The translations under genes were made by a program, and so were the position numbers. 64,000 nucleotides of DNA from Scytalidium lignicola (lineage: Eukaryota > Ascomycota > Leotiomycetes): assembly GCA_002812745.2 (NCBI GenBank), contig NCSJ02000012.1:62001-126000 (forward strand), given 5' to 3'. Under the pieces are notes generated by a model. It was given only the letters and a program-made list of their open reading frames with translations, was not told the origin of the DNA and did no database searches. Position 1 is the first letter of the stretch; each line of letters begins with the position of its first letter. Positions 1 to 12,276 of this stretch are shown here, in pieces.

Positions 1-160
1 AGAGTAGGACGATTTCACCGGCGAGCCAGTCCCGCTTGTCGGCGCTGTCGGGANCGCCCCAGTTATTTGTAACGGAGAGGCTGAGGGCGGGCCATAGGTG
101 GAGGAGGAGCGAAACACCTTGTTCGAAGCTTGCTTGGAGGGCTTCTGTTGATTTTGGCAT
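1..160 (-). CDS. TSR2: Pre-rRNA-processing protein TSR2, 5' part only
   Basis: This is the first exon, or part of it, of a minus-strand gene whose start codon is at 160-158 and which runs off the left edge. The readable peptide is about 53 residues. It contains the family signature of a leucine-rich helix, then LWPALSLSV, then a WG..DSADKRDWLAGEIV block. TSR2 proteins escort Rps26 (eS26) into pre-40S ribosomes and are needed for 20S pre-rRNA processing. One unresolved base (position 54) falls in the codon where the family has its second glycine, and a G there would restore it. The rest of the gene, including the usual acidic tail, is outside the window. The identification rests on the motif only but is specific. 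Confidence 0.8.
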   Translation of the reverse strand, partial: MPKSTEALQASFEQGVSLLLHLWPALSLSVTNNWGXPDSADKRDWLAGEIVLL

Positions 161-1004
161 TTGTGTTAGTTTTCTGAAAGTAAAAGATAATTGGAGATGT
201 AGGATGGAAGATGAATGGAACGGACCTGGTGTCAATGTTGTTGATCCTTTAATTGTCCCTGTTGATGGAACAGAAGTCGCCATTTTTTTCGTGAAGGCGA
301 TTTCTGTATGAGGTTCTTGAGTTTGGGNAAAAAAAACGGAAATACCCCTCGTTAATTTTTGNTTTTTTTAATGAAGCAAAAAATGGTTCGGCTGGGTCAA
401 TCCAAGTCGCAAAAACAAAATAGAATGTTTTGTACTCTTCTAAATAGCTGGACATCCCCAGATTCTAAATATATACCCCTTTCTTAACTATAATTTAATG
501 AAGTTGAAAACATAACTATATTACGAATATCAGATTTCAATCTAGGCGGGGTTGATATTGTGTTGTGCCTGAAAATTTGGGCTGCGACTTTGTGCGCTTG
601 GCAGGTGCCATGACGTATCGCGCCGGGATCATCGCTCCCCCTTTGGCATGTGTACAATTGCTTCTACTTACTTTGGCTGCTGGAGAGGGGATCTCTAACT
701 AAGTTCCCCCCCTTCTCCTCTTCTATTCTTCTTCTCTCTTTAATATCACATTTATCAATTGACTGGCGTCATTCCTTTATTATATACCCTGGGCCTAGAT
801 TGCACTTTATTGTTCATTTGTCGTTAATGTTTAGTGCTTTGAGACTTGTACCCTTAGGTGGTTGATACATTCGGAGACTTCAGCAGTGGGAAATTCGGGT
901 CCTTCGGGTTCATTGAGAGCTTTGTACTAGATGAAGCGTATATGAAACCCTAGGAGATTTATTGTTCTTGATATACACCAAGGTTGCCCCAAAAATTATC
1001 CATC
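161..1004. other. Intergenic, divergent 5' regions of TSR2 and the hydrolase gene
   Basis: This stretch separates two divergent start codons and should hold both promoters. It has two single N positions (328 and 362) next to A or T runs and pyrimidine-rich blocks around 700-740. I see no coding frame that resembles a protein family, no RNA gene and no repeat. Confidence 0.6.
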
Positions 1005-3761
1005 ATGGTCTTCAATACTGCCACTATTGGCACCGCCGTTACACCAGCAGTGGTGTCGACCTTCTTTTCTCATGTAAGTTCACAAGGAGATACGTATTCA
1101 AGTGTTCAAAGGTGATAAGTGTGTTAATACTATCCAGTATCTGAATCGCAAGTCCCGGGCGAACAAACCGACTGCTCGCATATCCTACGACGAAGGCCTA
1201 CATCTGATCCGCAAGTTTATGTTATATGCCTCCAACCATACTGTCGAAGAGATACAGCGCTTCACTTCCCAATGGGTCCCGCATCCACGCTGGGTGAAAG
1301 TTGAGGAGGTGAAAATCGCCGACCAGTATATCCTTGAGGCTGCTGAACACTTGACTGCACAGCTGGGCCAACATGGAATCGATGAGGTCGGCGGCAGAAC
1401 CTGGTGGCAGTGGCGTCGGCCCGGGAGTGAGCTCAAAGCCGAATGGATTGAGATGAGAGCCGAATATGATGAGCGGAAGCGGATTGGTGGAGAGTGTAAG
1501 AGGGTTATGCTCTATGTGCATGGTGGTGCCTATTTCTTCGGGAGCGTGGACGAGCATCGCTATCAGCTGCAGAGACACGCACGGAAATTGAGTGCTAGGG
1601 TTTTTGCTCCACGATATCGACTAGCCCCCCAATTTCCTTTCCCTTGCGGGTTGCATGATTGCATAGCTGCTTATCTGCATCTCCTAAGCATTCAGGATCC
1701 TACGACTATTATTTTGGCTGGAGATTCCGCTGGAGGAGGAATGGTTTTGAGGTGCGTCTTGACTTGATTTTCTTTGCCGAGCATTTCTGCTAACGCATGA
1801 GAAGTATTCTGGTTACTCTACGTGATAGAGGCATTCCGTTACCAGCAGGGGCCATCCTTATTTCACCTTGGGTTGATCTCACGCATTCATTCCCTAGTGT
1901 TGGAGAAGAAAATCCATTAGATTATATCCCCCCCGCCGGTTTTCACCAGCGTCCATCTCCAGCATGGCCTCCACCGAATGCAGACGATATGTTAGCTATA
2001 GAGGAGACCATCGTCAGGAATATGGCTCACAATGAGCATAGTGGTTCGCCACTATCAAATGAAGGAGATGCCATTGAAGGCTTTCATGTCGACCATCACC
2101 CTCCAGAAGGGATGAAGAACCATAAAGCTACTCCTAATACTAAATCGGATGATGGTGCTACTGTTCCTACGGCGAATACTATTCCAGGACCAAGTAATAA
2201 CCTTTCCATTATGCTTGATGGCAAGCTGGTAGAGGTTAAAGACCAAATCCACATGTACGCTACAAACCAACTTCTCTCACATCCTTTGGTATCTCCAATC
2301 TTTCAGCCTTCTCTCGGTGGCCTTCCTCCTCTTCTCATTCTCGTTGGTGGTGGAGAAATGTTGCGCGATGAACAAATCTACGTAGCACATAAAGCAGCCA
2401 ACCCATCAAAATATGCTCCCCCTGATGTATTCCTTGATCGACACCCCCACCTACATCACAGGGACGAAGTCACTAAATGGAAACCAACAGATGTCCAGTT
2501 ACAGGTTTGGGATGACTTATGCCATGTTGCTCCAACATTGAGCTTCACCAGACCAGCAAAATATATGTTTCGGTCTACTGCACAATTTGGCGCGTGGGCA
2601 TTGGCAAGAGCTCAAAAGACTGAGATTGATATAATGGATGATGATGAACTCTCCGTTATCTCCACTTCAGATTCTTTTGATGAAGATGGTGAAAGATTGA
2701 GGGACAAAAACATACCTGAGGTGAATGGTGGTGTAGCTCGGATCGGAAAAGCGGGTGATTCTTTGCCTGCATTCAGAAACCATATGATCCGGCAGCGGGT
2801 GGATCGCCGTGGGAATATATACCCCCTTGAGCCTGCGCACCAGCTTCGAGCGTGCACTATTCTACAATCTGAAATCGGTGTCATCAAAGAAGGACCAGTT
2901 CATAAATGGATGGAAATGAAGAGGAAGTACGACAGAAAGTATGCCTCAGACAAGAGAAGGATCCAGAAGCAGCGGGCTAGAGATATGGCAGATGGATATC
3001 TTACCTTTGGTGATGAAGAAGTGCCGCCACCGTCAGCCTTGGCAGGAAGGCGGAAAGCTGATCGTGATATTAGAGAACAGAAGAAGTCAAAGAGCCTCGG
3101 TCTATCATTATGGTCATTGTGGGGTAGCAAGCACGATGAAAAGACCATTGTTAGAGAAGCCGGTGCTGATCAGATCCAGGAGGCTGTCCTGGACACTGAT
3201 GGTGGCACGCCGACACAAGAGACACGCGTGGAAGAAGAGAGGAAGGATATTGGAAAGAGGAATAAATCTGAATATAGCCGCAGTCGTTCCCGTCGGAGGA
3301 CAATCACTGATGAGCATCAGACTGAGGCCAACAGTAACGTTGAGATTGACGAGAACACACCTGCTGCCGAGCTCCAAGCCAAGATTGACGCCAAACGTCG
3401 ATTGGATGCAGCAGCTTCTCGGCCATCTTCACGAGCTTCAACCAGCATCAAATCAGATGTAGATGTTCCTTACATCCTTATACGAACTCCAACCCTGGAA
3501 ACTGAGCTACACCGACCGAAGGCTAACGGTATTGCGTTCCCATTTAGCTTGAAGCGCGATAACGACGATAGGAGTGATAGCATGAGGACCTTAACCAGCG
3601 ATATCGGGGTTCCTCCTATTCTAGCTGTAAAACAACAGGACCCTAACGCTGCACATAGCAACGTTTTGAAAGACGAAGATGGGGTTGTTGGTCAGGATAA
3701 GGAGGAGGCAACAGAAAAGGAAGCAGTAGCAGTAGCAGGAGGGGAATCTGTAGAAAAATGA
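1005..3761 (+). CDS. Alpha/beta hydrolase (HSL/CE10-type lipase or esterase) with a long disordered tail
   Basis: Three exons (1005-1073, 1138-1751, 1802-3761) encode about 880 residues. The first intron starts gtaagt and the second gtgcgt, and the frame is open throughout. The oxyanion-hole motif HGGAYFFGS is near residue 151 and the nucleophile elbow GDSAGG is at about 218-223 (Ser220). A candidate acid lies in GGGEMLRDE near 413-417, and the catalytic His is in DLCHV near 469. These place it in the alpha/beta hydrolase-3 (hormone-sensitive lipase-like) group, acting on an unknown ester. A charged, low-complexity insertion of roughly 100 residues lies between the strand ending SPWVDLT and the acid motif. 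After the hydrolase fold comes a tail of about 390 residues, mostly charged and probably disordered, with the block HKWMEMKRKYDRKY. Substrate and location are unknown. Confidence 0.85.
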
Positions 3762-4028
3762 TGGCGCCAGATAAGACTCGTTATGCAAAAAAAGTCTGAT
3801 GAGTAGAGGATTTACAACTTTATTTCGGGGATACCACTTGTATTTTTTATATTTTGTACTATCTCTATATTTATTTACATATATATGCAATTCTTAAGTT
3901 TGAAATAATTGAGAATTATTATTACCATTGGGTATCATCATTATCTATTCTCATTATACCTCCAGTTAATTTTCTGCAATTATTACTAGGTACCGTATCC
4001 CCTCTCATCTGCTGGTTCGGCGATTCAT

Positions 4029-6606
4029 TCATTCATAACCAGGACTAGTCCCCAGTGTTGAATCCGTCTCAACACTAATCCCCCTTCCAAGTGGACTTCC
4101 CGTCTTTTCTACTGTCCGCGTATCTCTCACTACCCGATCTAATGGCCTCGTTGACTTGCGCGGAGGCCGAGAACTCGAGATAGGAGAAGAAGCTAGCCTT
4201 GGCGAAAGGGGCATCGAATCACGTTTAGGACTATAACCCGTACTTCGATAAGGCAACTGCGGTTCAGGGGTGTCAAAGGGCGTTGTGCTCCTCTCTCTTG
4301 AGAATCGCGGTGATTCTGCGCTAAACGGCGTATTTCCCCTGGAATACCGTCCCTCATCCTCACCATCGTCCCCGTGGCTAAGATTGTTGTACTGATACTC
4401 CTCTCCTCTCCGCTTCACAGGACTCTCATCATAGGGATCGAAGCCGACTTTCCTTCGGGCCGCTAGTCGTGTTCTTCTCCTCTCTTCCGAATCTCCACCC
4501 GCGCCAGTGGTTGAAGATTCCTCAAGGAAGAAGGTGAGGAGTTCATCTGGTATTGCGAGGTGTGATACTTGTTGGAATTGTTGCAGAGAGGTTAAGCGGA
4601 TTAGCATCTCGAGGAGGGAGAGAGATGTGCGGATTGGGCCACCGAAAGCCGTGGAGGGAGAATTGAATGATGGTTTTGGGGAGGAAGATGCTAGAACTGA
4701 TGAGTTTAAATGATGTCTTGGGGATGGGGACGGCGAACTAAGGTTGAGGTGGGCTAATTCGCTTGCAAGCTCCGATTGGCCTGGTGAGTTGATGGATGAG
4801 TTTGCTGGTGGTGATTTATATGGTGGCTCGTCTGGAGTTTCTTGGTCTGCTGCTTCTTCTGTCTCCGAACTGGAGTCTTCTGATTCTGTATAGACTTCGA
4901 AGGCCAGCCATTCATGGTCGAGGTCTGCTGGAAATTTCCAAGAGTTTTCTGTGGCTATTGAGGGATTGGAGGCAGGTTCTTCTAGCAAGAAGACTGAACT
5001 TTCTCGACGGATTTGTTCGTTAGGATCATCTTCTGACTCATCTTCCTCTGTTCCCGTAGCCTCTTCGCTTTCTGGTTTCTGATCTTCGTCTTCCTCTTCT
5101 TCCTGATCAATACCCCAACCATCTTCGGTCCCTTGCATTGCTTTCCGTGGAGGTATGGCGTTCACATCTCGTTTAAGCAGAAGAACTGGACTATTCGTCT
5201 CATCCTGACTCCCAATATTAAGTATCTTGCCGGTATCTGCATAAAAAATCTTTGAAATCTGGTATATAGGCAAGAATTCTCGAATCCCTGCAAGTTTGAC
5301 GTCTCCGTATGATCCAGGTTGCACTTGATAATCCTCAAATGAGTGGACTCTATCATCATCAAAATCTTCGACAATCTCAAACCTGTAAGCATATTCGTTT
5401 GCGTTGCCTTCCGCTCCTAAGATAGGTTCTCGCGTGTTATAGCTGGCCGTTGGCTCTTTCACCAGGGTACTATGTTTTTTAGAAGTACCTATTACATTAG
5501 ACACGTCTTCTGGCTTATCATAAGCCATTGAAAGAGGGACACGCATCAGCTTCACATTCGCTTTATGGATGACCTCTTTCCAGGTTGCGTCACGGATGTT
5601 TTCTGACTGTTCGTATGCTCTATACGCGTGTCCCGTAAAAAGCATATATAAAGATAAGGTAAAGGTTGGTCCAACCTGAACTGGCGAGTTTGGTGCTATG
5701 CTAAACCGCGTATCTCCTGCAGTTAGAAACGTGCTTGCCTGCAACAACCTGGATGGTGAGACGGTCGGTGGAAGAGTTGTGGACAGACTAGCTCCTGAGG
5801 TTGTGATAGCAAGATTGATAAAGGGGACCGCATCTTCTATGCGTTCAAGCAGTCGGCAGATGTCCTCGATTATTTCTCGGATTTCTACTAGATGAGCAGC
5901 CTTTGATTTGCCTTTGCCGCTCTGTCGACGTGATTCCTCTTCAGCATTAGCTGCCTTTGCCAGGCGGGCACCGAGAGATTGAATATCCCATCTTAAAGAT
6001 TTAGTTAAAGTTACTGCAGACTCAAGTGTTGTATTTCCTCTTGCTGATCTGACAGTTTTGTGAATCAGTAATGAATTATGTCGGGTAAGAAAACGATACT
6101 CACATAAGCTCCACCATGTCTATAGCAGGAGAAATAATCTGTAGCGACATTGTCAGAATGATTAAAAAGCCAGTATTCCTCCAAAGGAGTTAAAATCAGG
6201 AGATAAGGGGAGCCAGTTTAGTGTTAGATTGGCTGTTGGTCTGAATCTCCGCTTAACTTACCCTGATCTTGCCGTCCAGCTTCTCTTGGAGATTTCGAAG
6301 AGTTCGATAGTCCCCATCATTATCAACTGTCTAAAAAGCACAGATTAGAAAAATATAGAAGAGTAAGAAGAATTAATGTCTACCTTGAGAAGCCTCGATG
6401 TTTGTCTAATAGCATATGTAGCCGTGATGCCAATACCAGATCTTAAACAGTCAGAAAAGAACACCCAAAGAATTTTTAAAATCTGAGAGCTCACCGTATA
6501 GCATAGTTCACAGCATGCTGTGTGAGCTAGAATTCATGAATGATGAGCACGTGATCCTTCAGATGTTAACCCAGAAAGTACCAACCTTGTTCAAGAAGAT
6601 ATCCAT
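4029..6606 (-). CDS. RanGTP-binding protein (Yrb30 family)
   Basis: Six exons on the minus strand (6586-6606, 6495-6526, 6384-6441, 6262-6330, 6104-6138, 4029-6048) give about 744 residues in one frame. The short 5' exons together encode the conserved start of the fungal RanGTP-binding family: MDIFLNK, then LTQHAVNYAIR, SGIGITATYAIRQTSRLLK, and the ISPAIDMVELISARGNT block. Yeast Yrb30 binds RanGTP and is linked to nuclear transport, so the same role is inferred here. The middle of the protein has a strongly acidic stretch of Glu/Asp runs. A conserved helix (EMLIRLTSLQQFQQVSHL) follows, and the C-terminus is Ser/Pro/Arg-rich and probably disordered. The gene converges on the hydrolase gene with 267 bases between stops. 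Exon 2 could start a few bases later, but the LTQ reading fits the family best. Confidence 0.82.
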
Positions 6607-7250
6607 CTTAAACGCTGTAGAACCGCTACTTGGGGAAGTGGACTTCTACAATGCTAAATACTTATTGAATAGCTATTGCTAGTTGCTAGGAGCAAGTCGG
6701 ATATATAAGATCTTGTAAACCATCATGATCAAGACCAATGTAACCTAATATTCTATTCACGAGCAGGACGCGACCTCTTTTGCGTGTTTGTTCAAGAGGC
6801 ACAGGAGGAGGAATGATTGGTTCATGTCATCTTCTTCGCCTACCGCATTGTTGGAAGGAATGAAAGAAGCCGGACAAACTTTGCGGCCCGGCTTGTGCCT
6901 CAGCTCCAACTATTTTCGTCACTTGACAGGGTGGGGCTGAGTTTTGTGGGCGCCTTGAGTCAACCAGCGAAACTTGCCCCTCCTTCTCAAACCAAACATT
7001 CGTTCTTACCATCATACCCATTTGAAGGAAGATCCGTGACGGGCTCCCAATTAAAGGCTGCTTTGACTTACTTGCAGCGCTTCTGGATATCAAATTCTGC
7101 GACTCGGTGGCAAATCTGTAGGATCTATTAAGGCCTGCTGCCCTCGCCAGCGCACAATTAAAACATTGTCCTCTGATATCGGTGTAACCTACAGCATCTG
7201 TACGGAGGTAGAATTCAAACCTCCTCAGATTCCATCACAACGCCGCAAAC
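6607..7250. other. Intergenic, divergent 5' regions
   Basis: This lies between the start codons of the RanGTP-binding protein and eRF3, so it should hold both promoters and the eRF3 5' leader. Overlapping open frames on both strands at 6817-7131 show no family signature, and I treat them as chance. Confidence 0.6.
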
Positions 7251-9667
7251 ATGTCAAACCTCAACTCCTGGGAGGATGATCCAAGCTTGAAGGAGGACAA
7301 TCTTTCTAAGCAAACACAGCAGTTGAACATCAATAACAACCAGCCCCAATCTGGTCCAACTTTTAGACCAGCCGCAGCTTCATTTCAGCCGGGTGCCCAA
7401 TCTTTTCAACCTGGCCAAGCCTACCAAACATATGGTGGCTACGATCAACCCGCATACCAAAATTATTATAATCCTCAGCAGGGCTATAACTATCCTCAAT
7501 ACGGGCAGCAGGGCGGTCTTAACCAGGTCCCGCAAGGGGGGTATGATGGATACCAGAACCAAGGAGGCTACAACCAGGGATATGGTGAGCATACCTTTTA
7601 ATTATCGAACCTTGCAGATTTTAGAAGTATTTTATATCTTGTGGCTAGAATATGACCTTTACGCTCCTTAGCCCATTCCATCAGCTATAATTTTTACTAT
7701 AAATATACCAAATCTGACATCATACACCAGGAAACCATTATGGTGGTTATTCGCAGCAACAAGGAAATACAACGACGCAACAGCCTCGACAGACCCCAAC
7801 TATTGCTAAACGTCCTACTGATGGCGCCTCAACTTCGGATTTGAACAGACCGGTAACATTGAATGATGGGCCTTCTAAGGTTTTGAGCATTGGAGGAGAG
7901 TCTTCTGGTCTCAACAAGCCTGTCACAGTGAAGGACGGAGCACCGAAAGTTTTAAGCATCGGAGGGGATGCACCAAAGCCAAAGGCTAAAGTGTTGTCGA
8001 TTGGTGGGCCTGCTGCGTCAGCAGAAAAGAAAAAAGAAGAAAAGAAGGACGTGCCATCTGCAACTCCTTCACAAGCTGGTGCTGAAGCAGGAGCTAAAGC
8101 AGCAGCCGCTAAGGCGATAGTGAAGACCGAAAAAGGCTCCACTACAGACAGTGGAAAGTCATCTCCAACGCCTTCTTCTGGGCGATCGAGCCCAACACGA
8201 GCAGCCGTAAGGCAGGCAATTAGAGATGCAGATATTGTTGAGAAGGAACAAGCTGCAGATGTTGATGACGAGACACTTAAGGAAGTTTACGGGAAAGAGC
8301 ACGTGAACATCATTTTTATTGGCCATGTCGATGCAGGAAAATCTACCCTTGGAGGTTCAATTTTATACGCCACCGGAATGGTTGACGAAAGGACGATGGA
8401 GAAGAATAAAAAAGAAGCTAAAGAAATGGGCCGTGAAACATGGTATCTGTCATGGGCACTGGATCTGACAAAAGAAGAAAGATCAAAGGGGAAGACTGTG
8501 GAAGTTGGCAGAGGTTTCTTCGAAACTGACAAGCGAAGGTACAGTATCCTGGATGCTCCTGGGCATAAAACATATGTTCCAAGCATGATTGGTGGTGCCT
8601 CACAAGCCGATGTTGGAATTCTGGTTATCAGTGCTCGAAAAGGAGAGTATGAGACAGGATTTGAAAAGGGAGGCCAGACCAGAGAGCATGCTATGTTGGC
8701 AAAGACCCAAGGTGTCAACAAGCTTGTCGTGGTTATCAACAAGATGGATGATCCAACAGTCCAATGGTCGGAGAAACGTTACTTGGAATGTACCACCAAG
8801 CTCGCTCAGTTCCTCAAGTCTGCAGGCTATAACCTCAAAACCGATGTTTTCTTCATGCCCATCGCTGCTCAACAATCGATTGGTATTAAGGATAGAATCC
8901 CAAAAGGCTTAGCACCATTTTATGATGGCCCTTCACTACTGGAATATCTCGATGGTATGACGGCTTTCGAACGGAAAATTAATGCTCCTTTCATGATGCC
9001 CATCAATGGTAAATACCGAGACATGGGTACTATAGTGGAAGGCAAGATTGAATCTGGTGTGGTCAAGAAAGGCATGTCTCTAATCATGATGCCTAACCGT
9101 GATAAAGTTGAGGTGGCGGCCGCGTACGGAGAGACAGAAGATGAAGTTTCCCTAGCCCAATGCGGTGACCAAGTCCGTCTACGACTTCGTGGAATTGAAG
9201 AGGAAGATATTTTACCCGGATTTGTTCTTTGCTCTCCAAAACGTCTCGTCCACTGTGTCTCGGCATTCGAGGCTCAAATTAAGATATTAGATCTCAAGAG
9301 TATCTTATCTGCTGGCTTCAACTGTGTTCTGCACGTTCACTCCGCAATCGAAGAGGTTACCTTTGCAGCTCTGCTGCATAAGCTGCAGAAGGGCACGAAT
9401 AGAAAGAGCAAATTGCCACCGTCGCATGCTAAGAGGGGTGATAGCATTATTGCGAGGATGGAGGTCATTGGTGGTGCGGGATCGGTTTGTATAGAGAAGT
9501 TTGAGGACTATCCGCAGTTAGGAAGATTCACGCTAAGAGACCAGGTGTGTAGTCTTATTTCTAATTTCTTCCGTCAACAAATGTAACTAACATGGATTCA
9601 GGGACAAACCATTGCCATCGGTAAAATCACGAAGTTAATAACAGATGACGCTCAATCCACAGCTTAA
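7251..9667 (+). CDS. SUP35: Translation termination factor eRF3 (Sup35), GTP-binding subunit
   Basis: Three exons (7251-7584, 7731-9544, 9602-9667) encode about 737 residues. eRF3 is the GTPase that acts with eRF1 to release the peptide at stop codons. The N-terminal domain (about residues 1-135) is rich in Gln, Asn, Gly and Tyr with irregular QGGY/NQGY repeats, as in yeast Sup35. A charged middle domain follows, and it carries three copies of KVLSIGG. The GTPase core begins near residue 300. Its P-loop is GHVDAGKST (about 309-317), followed by the G3 motif DAPGH and the G4 motif NKMD, and then two beta-barrel domains. The last exon encodes the family's closing block TIAIGKITKL. Intron 1 splits the Q/N-rich domain, and intron 2 cuts off only the final 22 codons. 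Start and stop are well supported. Confidence 0.96.
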
Positions 9668-10106
9668 ATAATTGGAAATCAATTTTATCAATCGATGAAC
9701 TCTGCCCGTGGCCTGTCATAGCCACAAGGAGAGACGGCAGTCCGTGCCGAATGAGAAACATGATTAGCATATATATTAACTTGCTATCAATCTATGAAAA
9801 CTCTGTTTTATAACGGAATAGAGCTAGCGTAGGCTTGTTGTTCGATCTCTCAGGGTAGATAGACCACATACTGAAAAAAATGCCAATGCATTAATAGAAG
9901 TACCCTGCAGATCGACTGAGACTTATGAGAAGATACAACAAGTCATTTTAAAAGTGCGAAGTTCATTTGGGTATCATAAATCTCTAATAACATCACATAT
10001 ACCAATGTCTTTCCCCATACATAGAAATAACCTAATATGCCGCAACGCCAAGTATTCAAATCCAAGGGAATTGTACTGTACAACATGTTACAAAGGGCCT
10101 TTGGTA
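9668..10106. other. Intergenic, convergent 3' ends
   Basis: This lies between the stops of eRF3 and the downstream minus-strand gene. It should hold both 3' untranslated regions. No gene or repeat is visible. Confidence 0.6.
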
Positions 10107-12276
10107 TCACACCGAAGAAGTCATGAAACCCCTCTCCTCCTTTTTTATCTTTAGAGTCACAGCCTTCGCTTTGATACTCTCTCTCAACCTTCTAAGACCA
10201 AATCTCCTAAGACAGCTAGCTGTTAAACTCATACTGTCCTCAGCAGGCCCGCGAGAAGCAAGTTGATCCTCCACATCCTTGTTCTTTTCAGACACCTCAC
10301 TAACATAGAGAGCCGGGATATGTAATTCAATAGTAGCAGCGGCTATTTCTTCTTCGACTGGGGGTCGCAGAAGAGGTTTCCGTGCTATACTCGCAGGTGT
10401 CACATCATTATATTTAAGTTGTCTTCTGGGAGTGTTGAAGTAGATGGAACTTTCTGGCGAAGAAGTATATTCATCTGGAGGGTTGACATGAGCCGTTTCT
10501 GGGGTCTCGGGAGGGGTGATGAGGCCGTGGATTTGTTTGCTGGGGAGATAGGTTTTGTACTTTATCGATGTAGGTGTGATCACGGCGTGCCCGAAGGATT
10601 CGGGTTTATTCAAGGGTGTTATTGGTGGTTCAGGTAAGATGCCTTCGGATTGTTGTTCTGGAGTTGTGTTCTCCTCTATTTTGATAGGGGGAGTTTCAGG
10701 TTGTATATGTGGCTCAATAATATCTGGTAATGAGGGTGCAGGGGATAGAGGAGGCTGTTCATTATTTTGCTTATACTCTTCCTCCTCCTCCTCCTCCTCC
10801 TGCTGCTCTTCTTCTTCTTCTTTTCGCTCAGCAGGATTTGAAGAGTAAGGTATCCCAAACATTTTTGAGAAGCTGTAGCTCTGCTTGACCTCACTATTAT
10901 CTCTGTTACCAGGCAGTGATATATTCTGAGGGATATGAGGAGGAAAGGGATTGAAGTCTCCGGCTGACATTGCATCTTGCTGGTCATATTCCGCAGATAG
11001 CAGTGATGATTTGATTCGGTTAGACTTTTGTTCCTGAACTGCAATACCAGCTGATTCCAGGTGCGTAAAGTTAATTCGTTGTGGTACGCATGGAAACGTG
11101 AACTGTTTCCTTATTTCCTCGTCTGTTGCTTTGTCTTCCATTATTTCGTGAGAAGTTGGATCCTGTGCTGATGATTTTGGTGCTGGAGATGGAGACGGAG
11201 GGCTTTCGACCATAGGCATCTTCTGCCATTTATCTGATGGTGTTCCAGAGGGTGTCGGTAAATCCATGTTAACCAATTTGCCTGGATTTGATGGGTTAGG
11301 ATAATCCACTTTGCTTTTGCTCTCTGGTGTCGCTATTGCATGAGCCGGATGCTCTATTGGATGTTGATCAACGATCGTTTGAAAGTGTATGGTTCTTGGA
11401 GAAGATGGAGGTGTGATATAAGCAAGATCTGGTTCACTTGGTGTCATAGGTACTGTTTCTTCGCAACGCTTCTCATTGTTTTGCAGTTCAGTGAGAATTA
11501 TGTTTGCCGTCTCCTCGGTTTCATCTTCATTATCTTCAGTATCTTCAGATTCGTAACCCCTGGACCTCATACTTTCGTTCATCCTTTTAACACTCTTTTC
11601 CATGCGATTAATAAGCTCCTCGAGTGTTGGCACAGGTTCTTCCCGTTGGACTGGAAACTTCTTTTCAAGGCGTTCAAGGAGCTCCTCGAGCGTTGGCTTA
11701 GTTTCAGGTTCTTCATGTTGGACTGGGAACTTCTTTTCAAGACGTTCAAGAATCTCCTCAAGCGTTGGCTTAGTGTTAGATTCTTTCCGTTGGACTCCAG
11801 GATCTCTACCCTGACTTGATGAGGCAATTGGCGTCTAATAAGTTCTCCCTTTAGTATGGACTATCCTTTGCCGAAGTTATATAATAACGTACCTTTTGGG
11901 TCCTCCTTTTCTTGTCTGCTTCAGCCCTCTTCTCGGCCTTCTGGAGACGTCTCTTTTCTGCCTCGTCGACTAATTTTTTCCATTTGCGAGCTGTCTCATC
12001 AATCTGATTGTAAGATTTCCTATCAGCTCGAGAGCTGTTGTGCCACTCTCGACATAGCGTAAGACTTGCTAGTTTCTGAAGGTGGGTTTTCACGTCTACG
12101 AGATTTTCTTCTTCATCCATTTCATCTATTAAGGCTCTTGCAGCAGACAGGTTATGAGAGTTGACTGGTTTTGTACACCTTCTATATTTGGATTTTGCTT
12201 GCCCGACACAAAATCCATTCACTGGGTCCGTGCCCAGGATGCTATCGGGCCCACGAAACTTCGATTTTGTAGACAT
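10107..12276 (-). CDS. Uncharacterised, largely disordered protein with tandem helical repeats
   Basis: Two exons (11893-12276 and 10107-11834, intron of 58 bases) give about 703 residues. An in-frame ATG 13 codons upstream (12315) would lengthen it slightly. I chose 12276 because MSTKSKFRGPDS looks like the conserved start. The N-terminal part has a Cys-containing block (GFCVGQAKSKYRRC) and a basic, Lys/Arg/Glu-rich helix. I recall similar blocks before T5orf172 (GIY-YIG-like) domains in fungi, but no such domain is present here. The second exon opens with three copies of a PTLEELLERLEKKFPV-type repeat. Then come long Pro/Ser/Thr-rich stretches, a Glu run coded by CTC/CTT repeats, and a basic C-terminus. 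I do not recognise a function. Confidence 0.7.
10781..10820 (-). repeat. Trinucleotide repeat coding for a Glu run
   Basis: Tandem CTC/CTT triplets inside the disordered gene encode a run of glutamates broken by two glutamines. Such tracts are prone to length change between strains. Confidence 0.85.
11600..11800 (-). repeat. Three in-frame copies of a 66-72 base coding repeat
   Basis: On the minus strand the motif PTLEE(I/L)LERLEKKFPVQ starts near 11768 and 11696, with a diverged third copy at 11630. The spacing is 72 and then 66 bases. The copies sit at the start of exon 2 of the disordered gene. Confidence 0.88.

Noticed and set aside
4029..5747. ATG13-like autophagy protein
   Set aside because: The Ser/Pro-rich C-terminus looked similar at first, but the spliced N-terminus matches the RanGTP-binding family and there is no HORMA-type domain.
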